From: Piezodorus guildinii
Taxonomy: Eukaryota; Arthropoda; Insecta; Hemiptera; Pentatomidae
DNA: 64,000 bases
Assembly: GCA_023052935.1 (NCBI GenBank)
Contig: CM041295.1
Location: 163,294,366 to 163,358,365, forward strand
Reading direction: 5' to 3'
Shown here: positions 44,331-55,680 of the stretch, one piece after another
Layout of the letters: the number at the start of each line of letters is the position of its first letter
How positions within the stretch are numbered: position 1 is the first letter of the stretch
Program-made: the position numbers and the translations under genes
Notes under the pieces: generated by a model
What the model was told of the DNA's origin: nothing
The model's input: only the letters and a program-made list of their open reading frames with translations
Database searches by the model: none

Positions 44331-45875
44331 ATGAAATTTATTTGATTCTCAGGCAGCGTCATTTTGGGATGCTAGAAGGTGCTGGAAAAGAAGGAATTTA
44401 AATGTAGAAAGGGAAGGAGCATGACGGATGTTTGATGGAAGGGAATTCCAGAAACTAGTAGAACAGGCCAGAAAGGAGCATTCGTATTTTTTTGTTCTGT
44501 GGGAAGGGATAATAAAGGTTGGATAAACGGAATCTAGTCTCTAGTGGGTGAATTGAGGGTTTGAACTGTAGGAGATTGTAGATATATGGAGGGTGTTGTG
44601 AATTGATGGTTTGGTATAGGAAAGATCCATGGAAATATTGCCTACGGGTAAGAGGAAAGAGCCATTTTGATTCGGTATAAAAGTGGGATATATGAGACCG
44701 CCTCGATGTGCCAAAGACAAATCTTAAAAAACAGTTCATAATTAACTTTAATCGTTTCTCAAGCATCATTGAGAGGCCATCATATACCATACATCCATAA
44801 TCAAACTGAGGGAAAATTAGAGAGGATACAAGGAGCTTGCGAGTGGAATATGGGAGAACATGGCACATGGCGGGGAACAATGGAATAGTTTAAGAGTACT
44901 GATTGACCTTCGGGAGATTTGGGCCACATATGGTTTCCAGGATAAGGTTTGGTCAATATGGATGCCTAATTTTTTTAGAGAGGAACTGAATGTGATGGGA
45001 TGGGCGTTCAGAAATAAGGTAGGAAGAGAGGGAATAGATGCAAGGAGGGAATTGGATCCAATAATGATTGCCTGAGTTTTCCAGGCATTTAACCTTAGTT
45101 CGTTCTGATTCACCCAATACAAATTCTGTCCAGGTCTTCTTGAATACTGGTAAACGCGGCTAATAACTCAGAGGGAGGAAAGGATAGGTAAATCTAAACG
45201 TTATCGGCATATAGGTGGTAGCAGCAGTGGAGGATTGAATTAGGAAGATCATTTATAAAGGTATTAAAAAGGATAGGAGAAACACTTGAACCCTGGGCAA
45301 CCCCTGAAGAAACGGTAAGAAAAGAAGATAAAGGTTTGTTGGGAATTTGAACTGCTTGGGTACGGTCAGAAAGAAAAGACTGGAACCAGAGAATAGAGCT
45401 GTAGGAAAAGGAGAGAGATTTTAGTTTGGAATAAAGGATAGAATGGTTCAAAGAATCAAACGCTTTAGAAAAGTCAAGGAGTATTAGTACTGCCAGCTGT
45501 TTGTTGTCCATTGCAGTGTATATGTCTTGAGTGATTTTAGCAAGAGCAGATTGAGTGGAGAAACCAGATCGGAAACCGGATTGGGAAGGATTGATTGATT
45601 TGGATTCTTCAAGGAATTTTGACATTTGGGATTGGACTAATCTTTCTAAAGGTTTAGAGAGATTAGATAAGAAGATCAGGCGGAAGTCTTTAGGAGTTGT
45701 AGGATTTGGATTTTTGTTAATGGAACGGATTATGGCTTTTTCCATGAGGTAGGAAATACTGAATTTTGCAGGGAAAAATTGTATATGAAAAGGAGCACTG
45801 GTAAAATTTCTGGGAGACAAAGTTTTAGTAGTTTAACAGGGATTCCATCAAAACCAATGGAGTTTGTGTGAGATC
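44331..45875 (-). mobile_element. LINE D (CR1/L2-like) inserted in the RTE-like LINE
   Basis: Minus-strand RT: DYRSHTNSIGFDGIPVKLLK (5' end near 45875), then KDFRLIFLSNLSKPLERLVQ, SQSGFRSGFSTQSALAKITQ, DFSKAFDSLNHSIL, SSGVAQGSSVSPILFNTFIN and LYADNV (motif C degenerate). Then LGIHIDQTLSWKPYVAQISR and FGTSRRSHISHFYTESKWLF. The 3' end has AATCAAATAAATTTCATTT and lacks the GGGAC hairpin of LINEs A-C. It is 5'-truncated at the RT start. Confidence 0.88.
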
Positions 45876-45879
45876 TATA

Positions 45880-46170
45880 ATCAATTCAAAGATCTGAACA
45901 TCTCAGCTAGCATCATGGTCCAGAGACTGAATGATTTGGCCACCTGCTGAGAATGGAAGACAGCAGGATGCCAAAATGACTTTACGAGGGCACACCGGAT
46001 GGAAAGAGAAGCAGAGGGAGACCCAAGGGCCGCTGGAGAGACAGTATTCTGCAGGACATATGGGAGGCCAGAATCAACACAAGGCAAGCAAGGAGCAGGG
46101 ATGAATGGAAGAGAGAGGTTGAGAAAGCTAGGGGCTGCTATATGCGCCTATTGAATTGGGAAAAAAGAAG
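45880..46170 (+). pseudogene. RTE-like LINE, part 2 (C-terminal end)
   Basis: It resumes after LINE D. KDLNISASIMVQRLN, then blocks corresponding to G-L-RMEDSRMPK and TPDGKRSRGRPKGRWRDSIL, then SRDEWKREVEKARGCYMR are found across frames. The GRP..RW motif and terminal R-EWR are the usual end of RTE-like/Jockey-like polyproteins. Frameshifted. Confidence 0.72.
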
Positions 46171-46299
46171 ATCATCCTTGAAGCAAAAAATACTACTGAA
46201 GTTCAATACTAAGTTATCCAATTAAATAATGTGTAAGTTTCACAGTTAAATTCAGATTACAATTATAAGTCAAACTTTGGACTGACCTTGAGACCTTGA

Positions 46300-46890
46300 G
46301 AGAGATGATGAGATACAAAAATAAAATTTTCTATATTTGCAGAAGTAGATTAATACTAGATAAGCTGGATGACCTAATAGTCCAGGATCCAAATGCATGC
46401 CTCATCAAACATACATCTAGAAATATTTAAATAAATTTCTTTGTACCATACTTATTACAAAATGCATTTCTTGCAGTCCTAAAACTATTACTAAACAGCT
46501 AAATAATTTGATGAATTGATCAATTACATCTGATTATCTAGCCCATCGAACATATGATTTGGTTTACGAACTCTTACTAATGATCGCCAGAAGAGCAAAT
46601 GTCAAGCGAAACCACATGGAGGCTGGCGGCCCATACATTAAGATGGCCCTTGATGTGATTATTTCAGTGCAAATTGACTTAAAATAAGACAAGATTGAGT
46701 TAATAATAATTATATGATGCAATATACTTGTGAGGTTATATGATTTTGTTAATTTATATCAGATTTAAATTTTGTTTTTAATGTAAAATATCTAGGAATT
46801 TGTTATTTCTTCTGCTGTGAGTAAAGGAACTTTCAATATGAAAATATTTAACACAATAATAAAAGATTAAATTGTCAAAAGAAAACCATA
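46300..46890 (-). repeat. Unclassified roughly 590-bp repeat, inverse copy of 61120-61690
   Basis: The minus strand matches the plus strand at 61120-61690 in blocks: TTTTCTTTTGACAAT, TCAATTTGCACTGAAAT, AGCCCATCGAACATA-type and AAGAAATGCATTTTGTAAT-type stretches, in the same order. No open frame or terminal motif is recognised. Penelope element 2 is inserted directly next to it. Confidence 0.65.
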
Positions 46891-46954
46891 CAAAAGAAAG
46901 TTTATTATAGGTGGAATAGTCAGGAATCAGACATTTTTTTAAAAAGTTTCAATT

Positions 46955-47000
46955 TTGCCAACGTTTCGGCTCAAGCTTGTGAGCCATCATCAGTCAGGGC
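46955..47000 (-). ncRNA. Hammerhead ribozyme in Penelope element 2, minus arm
   Basis: The minus strand reads GCCCTGA-CTGATGA, stem II (TGGCTC, loop, GAGCC), GAAAC, GTT, GGC. The core is complete, with GUU as the cleavage triplet. GCC and GGC form stem I and GGCUC and GAGCC form stem II. It is in sense with MASTL, in the intron between exons b and c. Confidence 0.82.
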
Positions 47001-48207
47001 TACAAACATCAGAACAAAAGAGATACATAGTAATATGATAATGAAAATTTTCTTTTGAATGTAGTGACAATGATAACATTTGAAATAAAACAGAAAATAT
47101 ACCAACATACTTAAATATTGTAGATACAAATAATGATAATATGATACATAATCTGATGATGATATGCATAACAAATTTTACAGAACTTTAGACTTTAATA
47201 TAGAAATAAAAAAAACCAAAAAAAAACCATATATATAAACGTACCATTACTGAGCCATGTCCAAGCATAAACTGAGGAAAACCATAAACATAGGTAGTAT
47301 GGGGAGGGGTTCATGTAAAAACTCAGAAGGTTTTCCCCTCAAAGTGTAAATACTACAGCTTATCTTTGTTTTTAAAAAGTTTTACAAAATTATATAATGG
47401 AAAAAACAAAATAATATATACGTATGTACAATAAGGCTCAACATTTTTAGCAGAAAAATTATAAACACTAGAATCTGAGGTATTTAAAAGATCCATGAGG
47501 TATATAATAAAAAATAAAATAAAATAAATAAATAACAAAAACAAGAACCAGAGATGTTATAAACAAAAAGATAAATATACAGTAAATAAATAAAATATAC
47601 ATTACACAAGCAATTTGTACAATAAAGTGATAGAGTTATAATTTAAGGAGACGGAAGATGTTAGCATACGAGAGAGAGATTATCTCTTTGTCAGTTTTAT
47701 GATTTACGGGTACTCGATCTTTTTCCATATGGATATATATAGCTTCGGAGAGGAGTCGCTTTTTGTAGTTAGGCACGGTGGCTAAGATTTCAGGATTGTC
47801 AAAATCAAAATGATGGTCAAGGGATATAAATGAAAAAACTTCTTTATTATCCTGGGACTAAAGTCCCTTAAGAATAAAATAAAATACATAATTGATGACC
47901 GGAACAGTGTGGTCATGATTTAGAATAACAATATACTAAACTAAAAAATAATTAAGGTAGTAATATATGTACATCTTTACAAGTCAGACTTTCGGAATAA
48001 GAAAAAAAACAAAAAAAAAAAACAGAAATAGCTGGTTCATCAATGATAATTTGAGTAATACAAACACACAAAAAAAAAAAAAAATAATAATAATAATTGG
48101 TATTTATAGCATCTGCAGTTTGAAGTTATTGTCTGTTTGACTGGGTAAGGAGAAGGTGGTTGAAAAGTAGCGATTTGAAGGAGGAAGCAGTACTTACATG
48201 ACGGATC

Positions 48208-50932
48208 TCAGGAGGAATAGATAGAATTCCAAAGAGTGGTTGCTTTGGCTAGAAAGGACTTTTCAAAGGCAGCAGTACGGTGAGGAGGAGGGTAGAGGTC
48301 AGAAAGACGGGATCTAGTAGAACGGGACTGAATTGATGATTTAAATTGAAGGGATTGGAAGATGTCGCTGGGACGATGAGTTCTGATAACCTGGTAGAGG
48401 AAGGAGGCTAGGAAATACTGGCATCTGTAACGAGGATAAAGCCACCTTAACTCGGTGTAATACTGGGTTATATGCGTGTCTCTGGTGATTCCGAATACAA
48501 ACCGTATTGCACAGTTCATAATACGCTTAAGTTTTGCTTCGAGCTCACCTGAAAGTCCGCTGTACACCTCGCATCCGTAGTCAAAGTGGGGAAAGACAAG
48601 GGAAGAAACAAGGAGTTTACGAATATTGAATGGTAGGAGGTGATGGAGGCGACGGAATTGCTTTAGGGTTGTTATGGTTCGGCGGGATATTTGGGAGATG
48701 TGCGGTTTTCAAGAGAGAGTTTGATCAAGAGTAATACCTAAGTTCTTGACAGATGAATGAAAAGAGATAGGAGTATTGTTTAGGAAAAGGTTGGGGGAAC
48801 TGGGAAAGGATTTAACGAGAGCAGGTGATGCTATCAGGATGGCTTTTGTTTTTTCAGCGCTTAGCAGGAGTTTGTTGCTGTTTGACCAAGCACTTATATT
48901 ATTTATGTCCTCCTGAAGTTTAGAGATAGCATCAGGAAATTCATTTGGGGTAAAGGAAATATAAATCTGAATATCGTCGGCATAGAGGTGGTATTGGGAG
49001 TGCTTGATGGAGAGCGGAAGATCATTTATGAATATGGAGAAAAGGGTAGGAGATAACGAGGAACCTTGGGGTACACCTTTTGTTAGTGGCAGTGAGTCGG
49101 AGCGGGGTTTATTGGGAACTACAACATACTGGGAACGGCCGGTAAGGAATGATTGAAACCATTGAAGAGCGCCAGTGGATATTGGGAGTCTATGGAGTTT
49201 GGTTAAGAGGATATTATGGTCCACAGAATCAAAGGCTTTGGAAAAATCAAGCAAAACAAGGATTGTTATTTTGTGCTGATCTATGGCCTTGTGAAGATCT
49301 TGGGAAATGTGGGAGAGAGCAGAGTGAGTAGAATAGCCAGGCCGAAAACCAGACTGGAGGGGGTTCAAAAGGTTATTTTGCTCGAGGTAGAGGGATAACT
49401 GAGATTGGACCAGACGCTCTAAAGGTTTAGAAAGGTTTGAAAGGAGAGAAATTGGGCGAAAGTCATTAGGAGATACCGGATTTGAGTTTTTCATCAGTGG
49501 ACGGACCAGAGCGGTTTTCCAGGAAGTTGGGAAGGTTGCACTGTCTAGAGAAAAGTTATAGATATGATATAATATTGGAAGGATGGAAGGAAGCGAGGCT
49601 TTGATTAGTTTTACTGGGATATTGTCAGGTCCGTAGTCATTGGTTCGGGATTTACGAATAGAATTAAAGAGGTCCTCAGGGGTGATATGGGAAAAAAAGA
49701 ATGAATCCGGATTGAAATGGTGCATAGGAGCAGGCATCGGCGTCTGACATGATAAATGAGAGGAGCAGGAAGCAAAGTGGGTGTTAAGATCATCAGCGGA
49801 AATAGGAATAGGTTGGTTATGGGTGTGTTTTCCTAAGGATAGTTTACGCAGGATTGTCCATTTGGTTTTGGAGTCGGAAGCACAAGATAAGGATTGCTGA
49901 AAATATTGGGATTTAGCTTGGCGTATCATGGATTGGGTACTGTTTCTGAGATGTTTGAAGGTGGAGTAATCACTAGGAAGACGGGAGCGCCTGAATCGTC
50001 GCCTTGCAGCATCCCTGTGCCTCATACATTCCCTAATTTCTGGCGTTAACCAAGGAGCAGGAGGGTGTCGGATTTTCTTTGTGATAAGGGGAGCATGGTT
50101 GTCTAGGATATTATGGAGATGACAGGTAAGGGTTTCAACCATAGAATCTACGGTCCTAAGCGAGTATATGGTGTTCCATGGGATAGCTTCAAGATCTGGC
50201 GCCAAGATTTCAGAGGAAAGGGTGTTAAGGTTACGAAAAGAAATGGTTCTTGGGGGAAATAGAGAGATCGGAAGATTATAGGATATCTGGATAAGGTCGT
50301 GAGCAGACAAGAACGGAACAGGATGTTGAGACGAGGCGAGGAGTTTATCAGCAGAATCCAGAACATACAGATCGAGCCAGGATTCTGAGGACTGGGTGTG
50401 GTGTGTGGGATTATATGGTACAATATAAAGATCGAGAGAGAAGAAGAGGTTGGTTAAGTAGGCATGGTCTGAGGAAGGCAACAATAGGTTGGTGTTAAAA
50501 TCCCCAGTGAGGATGATATTGTTATAGGATGGGATTAGATTGTAAAGAGTGGATTCGAATTCTGTCTCAAAGGGTACTCTGGGAGGGCGGTATATGACTC
50601 CAAATAGTAGGGAATGTGAAGCTGTGGATATTTCGGCGAAAAGGTATTCGAGGTGAGGGCAATCGGAATGGGGTGATTGAATGAGTTGTTTGGATTTGAG
50701 GCTGTCATGAACAAAGAGACCCACGCCGCCACCCGTTCGGTCATCTCTGTCATGACGGAGCAATGTATAATTCGGAAGGGAAACTTGCGATGTCGGAAAT
50801 TGTAGGTTTCAGCCAGGTTTCAGAAACAGCTATTAAGTGATAAAAGTTATGGAGGAAAAAGTCATGGAATTCATCAATATGGGCTAGGAGTGACTGTGCG
50901 TTGACGTGACAGGTTAAAAGGACATTAGTCAT
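48208..50932 (-). pseudogene. LINE A copy 2 ORF2: endonuclease and RT
   Basis: The start is ATG 50932 (MTNVLLTCHVNAQSLLAH). An extra T at about 50800 shifts the frame. The long open stretch 50763-48709 (684 codons) then carries GGGVGLFV, LTGDFNTNLL, DFRPISLLSNLSKPLERLVQ, DFSKAFDSVDHNIL, GVPQGSSLSPTLFSIFINDL and YADDIQIY, and ends at a TGA (48706-48708; copy 1 has TGG). A 4-bp insertion at about 48213 truncates the C-terminus. Where copy 1 is broken this copy is intact, and vice versa. Confidence 0.93.
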
Positions 50933-51376
50933 GGGAAAGGAAAATTGGAAGTAGTGAACCGAGATGGTGGGCCATGAGAAAAGGGGAGCGAGGAATGAGA
51001 AGATGAATAAACCTGCAGTGCATTGACATTATTTGTGGAATAAGAACTAGAAACATAAACATTCTTAGAAAATAGAAATAAAACAAACAATATAGAAAAT
51101 CAAAAAGGTTTTTACAATTTCAACAGCTGTTAGTAGTCTGTACATAGCGAATAAAAATAAAATAATTATTACTCTTGTTGAGTTAGATAACAAAAAATTC
51201 CCGTATATTTGCGAATAAAGAAAAAAAATTGCATTTTGTCTTAATGTTGAACAAAAATAAAAATAGCTACAGTAATAAAGAAAAAAATAATGAGGAGATG
51301 AAAATCGCGAATTAGTGGTTAAAAAACAAATGGTCGAAAGCCGATGATCCCGAAAGGTAAAAAGTAGTCCCTGATG

Positions 51377-51654
51377 TCAGTCAAAAACTTTTAAGTCAGA
51401 AAGCGAGTTGATGACTATTACTGGTTGGCCATCCGCACGCCGACATTTCACTTTACCATCATTAAACCATGTGTATTTCAATTTGCTGGCGGCTCTTCTT
51501 TGCCGGGCCAGCCAGTAAAGATGCCTGTTGGTCGGGGACATCGCCTCACCCAAGAATATTTTATGGGCATCGTTTTCTTGCCATCCTAGGTGGCGAGTAG
51601 AAAAGTCTCTGACAACCTTTCTCTTCCTCACCAGCTCATTTCTCACAGTCTATA
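51377..51654 (-). pseudogene. LINE A copy 2 ORF1 C-terminal fragment
   Basis: From the 5' truncation point the frame reads MRNELVRKRKVVRDFSTRHL, then GWQENDAHKIFLGEAMSPTN, RHLYWLARQRRAASKLKY and ends SLSDLKVFD, differing from copy 1 at a few residues. ORF2 begins about 445 bp downstream. Confidence 0.8.
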
Positions 51655-53400
51655 GCGTGTTCGGATAATTTTGAGGAAAATGGGTTACGGGTAGATATTG
51701 GTTATTGGTGCTGATAAATTATTTTTTTGAAATAGTTTTTGGTCTCGCCTATGTAACATGAATTGCAATTTTGGGAAGAGCAGGGAATACGATAAACTAA
51801 ATTTGATTTTTGTAGGAAAGGGATGGGATCTTTTAGTTTTGAATATAGATTCTTTAATTTATTACCATGTTTTAAAACTAAGCGGAGATGGGGAAAGCTA
51901 GAGGATAAGACTTTTTTAATTTTTTGAGATAGAGATGGGATGTATGGAATGATCTGTACTGGGAAACTATGGCAGGTTGTGGAGAGTGTGAGGGGATAGA
52001 GTGAGGGTTTGAAGAAGTTTTAATGAGGTTTTTGATTAATTGGTCAGGAAAATTATTAGATTTTGGATTTTTTCTAGTTGGATTAAATTATCTTGGTGAA
52101 AATTGTATCGGAAACTGTTAAGGAACGGTGTATGAGGTTTTTGGTACACTAATTTTCTGGTGATGTGGGTGAAATGAAAAATAATTAAGGAGACGGCCAG
52201 AATAAGCAGGTTTGATGTACCAGTTGGTGGATAGTGAATTATCGGAATTTCTTATGATAAGGAGGTCGAGGAACGGAAGTGAGTTATTGTTTTCTATTTC
52301 AATGGTAAATTGGAGTCGGGGATGGTAAGAGTTGAAAGAAGTCAAGATATTAGGGATGGCTTTGGGGTTGAGGATCAGGAAAAGGTCATCAACATATTTT
52401 TTAATGAAAAAAATATCTGCGGAAAAGTTAGGTATAACGGTGTCAAGAAGGTGATTGAGGACGGATGTTGGAGAGATCAGGAGCAAGACAGTTTCCCATG
52501 GCTAAACCCAAAATTTGTTTATAAAATTTCTCTTGGAAACATAGGTAGCCGGAGTTACAGCACAGAGAGAGGGATTCAAGGTATGAGGATTGGTTGAGGG
52601 AGGTATGCGGTTTTAAGGTCAGCCAATTTTCATCGATTATTTTAAGAGCACGGTCAGTAGGGGTGTTGTTAAAAAGGTTTACAGCATCTAGGGAGGCTAA
52701 AATGAAATTTTGAGGAATAGTTAGGGATTTCAGTTCTTCAAGGAGTTGCTGTGAATTTTGGATGTCATATGGGTTATTTTGGCTGATTTTTTGTAAGGGA
52801 GAGAGAAGGAATGAACTGAGTTTTGAGGATGGTGAGTTGATATTTGAAATTATGGGAAGTAATGGGTTTCCTGGTTTATGGATTTTAGGTAAGCCGTAAC
52901 ATCGGGGAGCAACTGAATTATAGGAGATGAGGTTTTTGTCGGTAGAGAGAGTGATCTGTTTGGATTCGTGGAGATATTTTAAATGCTGGTTAAATTTAGT
53001 GGTGAGAGAGGATGTAGGATCGCGTTTGGTTGGAAGGTATGTGGTTTTGTCAGAAAGAAGAAAATTTAGTTTTTCATCGTATTCTGCCCGGTCCATGATA
53101 ACGGTTTTGTTTCCTTTATCTGCACGGGTGACTATTATATGGTCATTGGTTTTGAGAAAGGATCGGGTAGAGGATAGGTCCTTAGTAAATTGAGGTGAAA
53201 ATGGAGAAGGGTTAGACGGAGGGTTTTGTAAGTAATTGGTAATAATATTAGAGGTCCGGGTACGGGAAATCATTCGTTTTTCTTCGTCAGGAATCAAAAA
53301 AAGTGTCCTGATGGATGAATTCAAGGTCGGTTATATGAGATGGTATTAGTTTTTTTGAATTGGTAAAAGGAAATTTGGACCTAAACTGAGAATATTATTG
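51655..53400 (-). pseudogene. Penelope element 2 reverse transcriptase and GIY-YIG domain, minus arm
   Basis: Frame 53324-52443 carries the N-terminal region (NDHIIVTRADKGNKTVIMDR), SYNSVAPRCYGLPKIHKPGN, ILASLDAVNLFNNTPTDRAL (motif A, slightly altered) and LGLAMGNCLAPDLSNI (motif B). Frame 52486-52118 has IKKYVDDLFLILNPKAI (motif C), then NNSLPFLDLLIIR. A frameshift lies between them at about 52470. GIY-YIG (CYIGETKNYF) is at about 51720-51760, next to the LINE A junction. Confidence 0.9.
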
Positions 53401-53494
53401 ACATGTTGGGGGAGTTGAACGAGGAGATATTATGAACCCAATCAGGATCCCTGGAAGGATATATCTTATTGCATTAAAGTTTTCTTTAAGCTGT

Positions 53495-54100
53495 TTACAT
53501 AGGCGAGACCAAAAACTATCACAAAAAAAGAATTTATCAGCACTAATACACACTCTATCCCCGCACACTCTCCACAACCCGCCATAGTTCCCCAGTACAG
53601 ATCAATTCCATACATCCCATCTCTATCTCAAAAAATTAAAAAAATCTTATCCTCTAGCTTTCCCCATCTAAGCGGAGTTTTAAAACATGATAACAAATTA
53701 AAGAATCTATATTCAAAACTAAAAGATCCCATCCCTTTCCTACAAAAATCAAATTTAGTTTATCGTATTCCCTGCTCTTCCCAAAATTGCAATTCATGTT
53801 ACATAGGCGAGACCAAAAACTATCTCAAAAAAAGAATTTATCAGCACCAATAACCAATATCTACCCGTAACCCATTTACCTCAAAATTTTCCGAACACGC
53901 TATATTCCTTGACCATCATTTTGATTTTGACAATCTTGAAATCCTAGCCACCGTACCTAACTACTAAAAGCGACTCCTCTCCGAAGCTATATGTATCCAT
54001 ATGGAAAAAGATCGAGTACCCGTAAATCATAAAACTGACAAAGAGATAATCTCTCTCTCGTATGCTAACATCTTCCGTCTCCTTAAATTATAACTCTATC
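53495..54100 (+). pseudogene. Penelope element 2 GIY-YIG region, plus arm
   Basis: LVYRIPCSSQNCNSCYIGET then KNYLKKRIYQHQ (about 53755-53850) is the GIY-YIG core. It continues to SRYL-like LLSEAI..HMEKDRVPVNHKTDKEI. A second, partial copy of CYIGETKNY (about 53498-53545) precedes it, followed by an abrupt jump to upstream sequence near 53555, which looks like a template switch. Confidence 0.8.
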
Positions 54101-54849
54101 ACTTTATTGTACAAATTGCTTGTGTAATGTAATTTTATTTATTTACTGTATATTTATCTTTTTGTTTATAACATCTCTGGTTCTTGTTTTTGTTATTTAT
54201 TTATTTTATTTTATTTTTTATTATATACCTCATGGATCTTTTAAATACCTCAGATTCTAGTGTTTATAATTTTTCTGCTAAAAATGTTGAGCCTTATTGT
54301 ACATACGGATATATTATTTTGTTTTTTCCATTATATAATTTTGTAAAACTTTTTAAAAACAAAGATAAGCTGTAGTATTTACACTTTGAGGGGAAAACCT
54401 TCTGAGTTTTTACATGAACCCCTCCCCATACTACCTATGTTTATGGTTTTCCTCAGTTTATGCTTGGACATGGCTCAGTAATGGTACGTTTATATATATG
54501 GTTTTTTTTGGGTTTTTTTATTTCTATATTAAAGTCTAAAGTTCTGTAAAATTTGTTATGCATATCATCATCAGATTATGTATCATATTATCATTATTTG
54601 TATCTACAATATTTAAGTATGTTGGTATATTTTCTGTTTTATTTCAAATGTTATCATTGTCACTACATTCAAAAGAAAATTTTCATTATCATATTACTAT
54701 GTATCTCTTTTGTTCTGATGTTTGTAGCCCTGACTGATGATGGCTCACAAGCTTGAGCCGAAACGTTGGCAAAATTGAAACTTTTTAAAAAAATGACTGA
54801 TTCCTGACTATTCCACCTATAATAGTTTCTACAGTCAACTATACATCCT
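54101..54849 (+). repeat. Penelope element 2 terminal repeat (pLTR), plus arm
   Basis: A non-coding AT-rich terminal repeat, the near-perfect inverse of 46905-47650. It contains the hammerhead (54725-54772), ends in the inverted terminus CCACCTATAATA (54813-54824), and is followed by a tail that exists only on this side. Confidence 0.85.
54725..54772 (+). ncRNA. Hammerhead ribozyme in Penelope element 2, plus arm
   Basis: GCCCTGA-CTGATGA (CTGATGA from 54734), stem II GGCTC..GAGCC, GAAAC at 54760-54764, GTT, GGC. It is identical in core to the minus-arm copy, so both arms retain an intact motif. Confidence 0.85.
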
Positions 54850-54904
54850 CAAAAGAAAGTTTAATAAAAAATAAATTAGTATATAAATATGGTATATTAA
54901 AAAT

Positions 54905-54950
54905 AATAGCACTACATTTCGGCTACAATGCCATCTTCAGGTGCAATGGA
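54905..54950 (-). ncRNA. Hammerhead-like relic with altered core (third Penelope-type end)
   Basis: The minus strand reads GCAC-CTGAAGA, stem II TGGC..TAGCC, GAAAT, then GTAGTGC. Stem I (GCAC with GUGC) and stem II (GGC with GCC) are kept, but the invariant CUGAUGA is CUGAAGA, so it should not cleave. It probably belongs to a different, older Penelope-like terminus. Confidence 0.6.
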
Positions 54951-55041
54951 ACTAATTTGATCTAAAAGTACAAAATATTGTCAAATTCACAAATAATCGT
55001 CTTACAATTTGTCATGAAATTATATAACTATGTTAAAATGT

Positions 55042-55128
55042 AAGATAAAATATAAATAAACAAATAAAAAAAAAAATATATATATATATATATATATTTT
55101 TTTTTTTATTTGTTTATTTATATTTTAT

Positions 55129-55131
<3 letters not shown>
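55042..55131. repeat. Perfect 90-bp palindrome
   Basis: Two 45-bp arms with no spacer. From the centre outward each arm has alternating TA, an 11-base A (or T) run, then AAATAAACAAATA-type sequence to AAGATAAAAT. I checked the pairing base by base through the run boundaries. It is followed by a (TA)n tract to about 55179. Confidence 0.93.

Positions 55132-55179
<48 letters not shown>
55132..55179. repeat. (TA)n microsatellite
   Basis: About 24 TA units directly abutting the palindrome. Confidence 0.95.
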
Positions 55180-55184
<5 letters not shown>

Positions 55185-55213
55185 AAATTATTATCGACCT
55201 TATATTATATTAT

Positions 55214-55435
55214 AATTTAGTTTAGAAATAATTCGGGTTTTAGTCATATACTACATCCTTTAATTTTCTGTATTTGGACGTTCGTCCTCCGTCTAATGTT
55301 TGTTACATACGGATCCTTTCAACACTAAGATTTCATTGACACCGGCACACCACAGAGCGGAAAAGAGGAAAAAATTAAGAAGAAGTGATAGTTTAATGAC
55401 CTAAAACCCGAATTATTTCAAACAAAATTATATAT
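55214..55435. repeat. Imperfect inverted repeat of about 35 bp with 145-bp spacer
   Basis: TTTAGAAATAATTCGGGTTTTAG (55220-55242, in two parts) is the near inverse of CTAAAACCCGAATTATTTC (55401-55419). The spacer has no coding frame but includes CGTTCGTCCTCCGTC. It could be a small MITE. No clear target duplication. Confidence 0.5.
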
Positions 55436-55680
55436 ACATAGGTTTATTACATATGTTAATTATATATAACAGGTAATGCTATAATTTAATTTTTCTACTA
55501 TTAGATATAAAATAGTGAAAGAAAAAACAACTAAGAGTTTATTAAGGAGAGCTGTGGTGTAACAGTAGTGGGGGCAATCTGTTTACTAGCCCTAATCCTA
55601 ACAGGCTCAGCGGAAATAAACTTATTATTGTCAATATTTTTATTTTTATTTTCGCATAACAAATAACTTAAATAATAAAA

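Larger units (their letters stand above)
47828..51654 (-). mobile_element. LINE A copy 2 nested in Penelope element 2
   Basis: A near-identical twin of the copy at 10409-14277, in the opposite orientation. The 3' end has the hairpin GGGACTTTAGTCCC (47854-47867, minus strand) and one TTTCATTT unit. The 5' end is at AGACTGTGAG (51654). Penelope sequence continues across the insertion (minus strand GAACACGCTATA | ... | TATCCCTTGACC), with a short TATA-type duplication. The other Penelope arm lacks it. Confidence 0.93.
46905..54849. mobile_element. Penelope-like element 2, inverted-arm structure with nested LINE A
   Basis: Flanked by a 14-bp duplication CAAAAGAAAGTTTA (46891-46904 and 54850-54863). 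The minus arm runs from 53400 down to 46905 (RT, GIY-YIG, pLTR) and is split by LINE A copy 2 (47828-51654). The plus arm (about 53555-54849) repeats GIY-YIG and pLTR in inverse order. Two mirror-image frames (46971-47174 and 54553-54756) encode identical 67-residue peptides, so the arms are nearly identical. The right side has a 25-bp tail (54825-54849). Confidence 0.9.
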
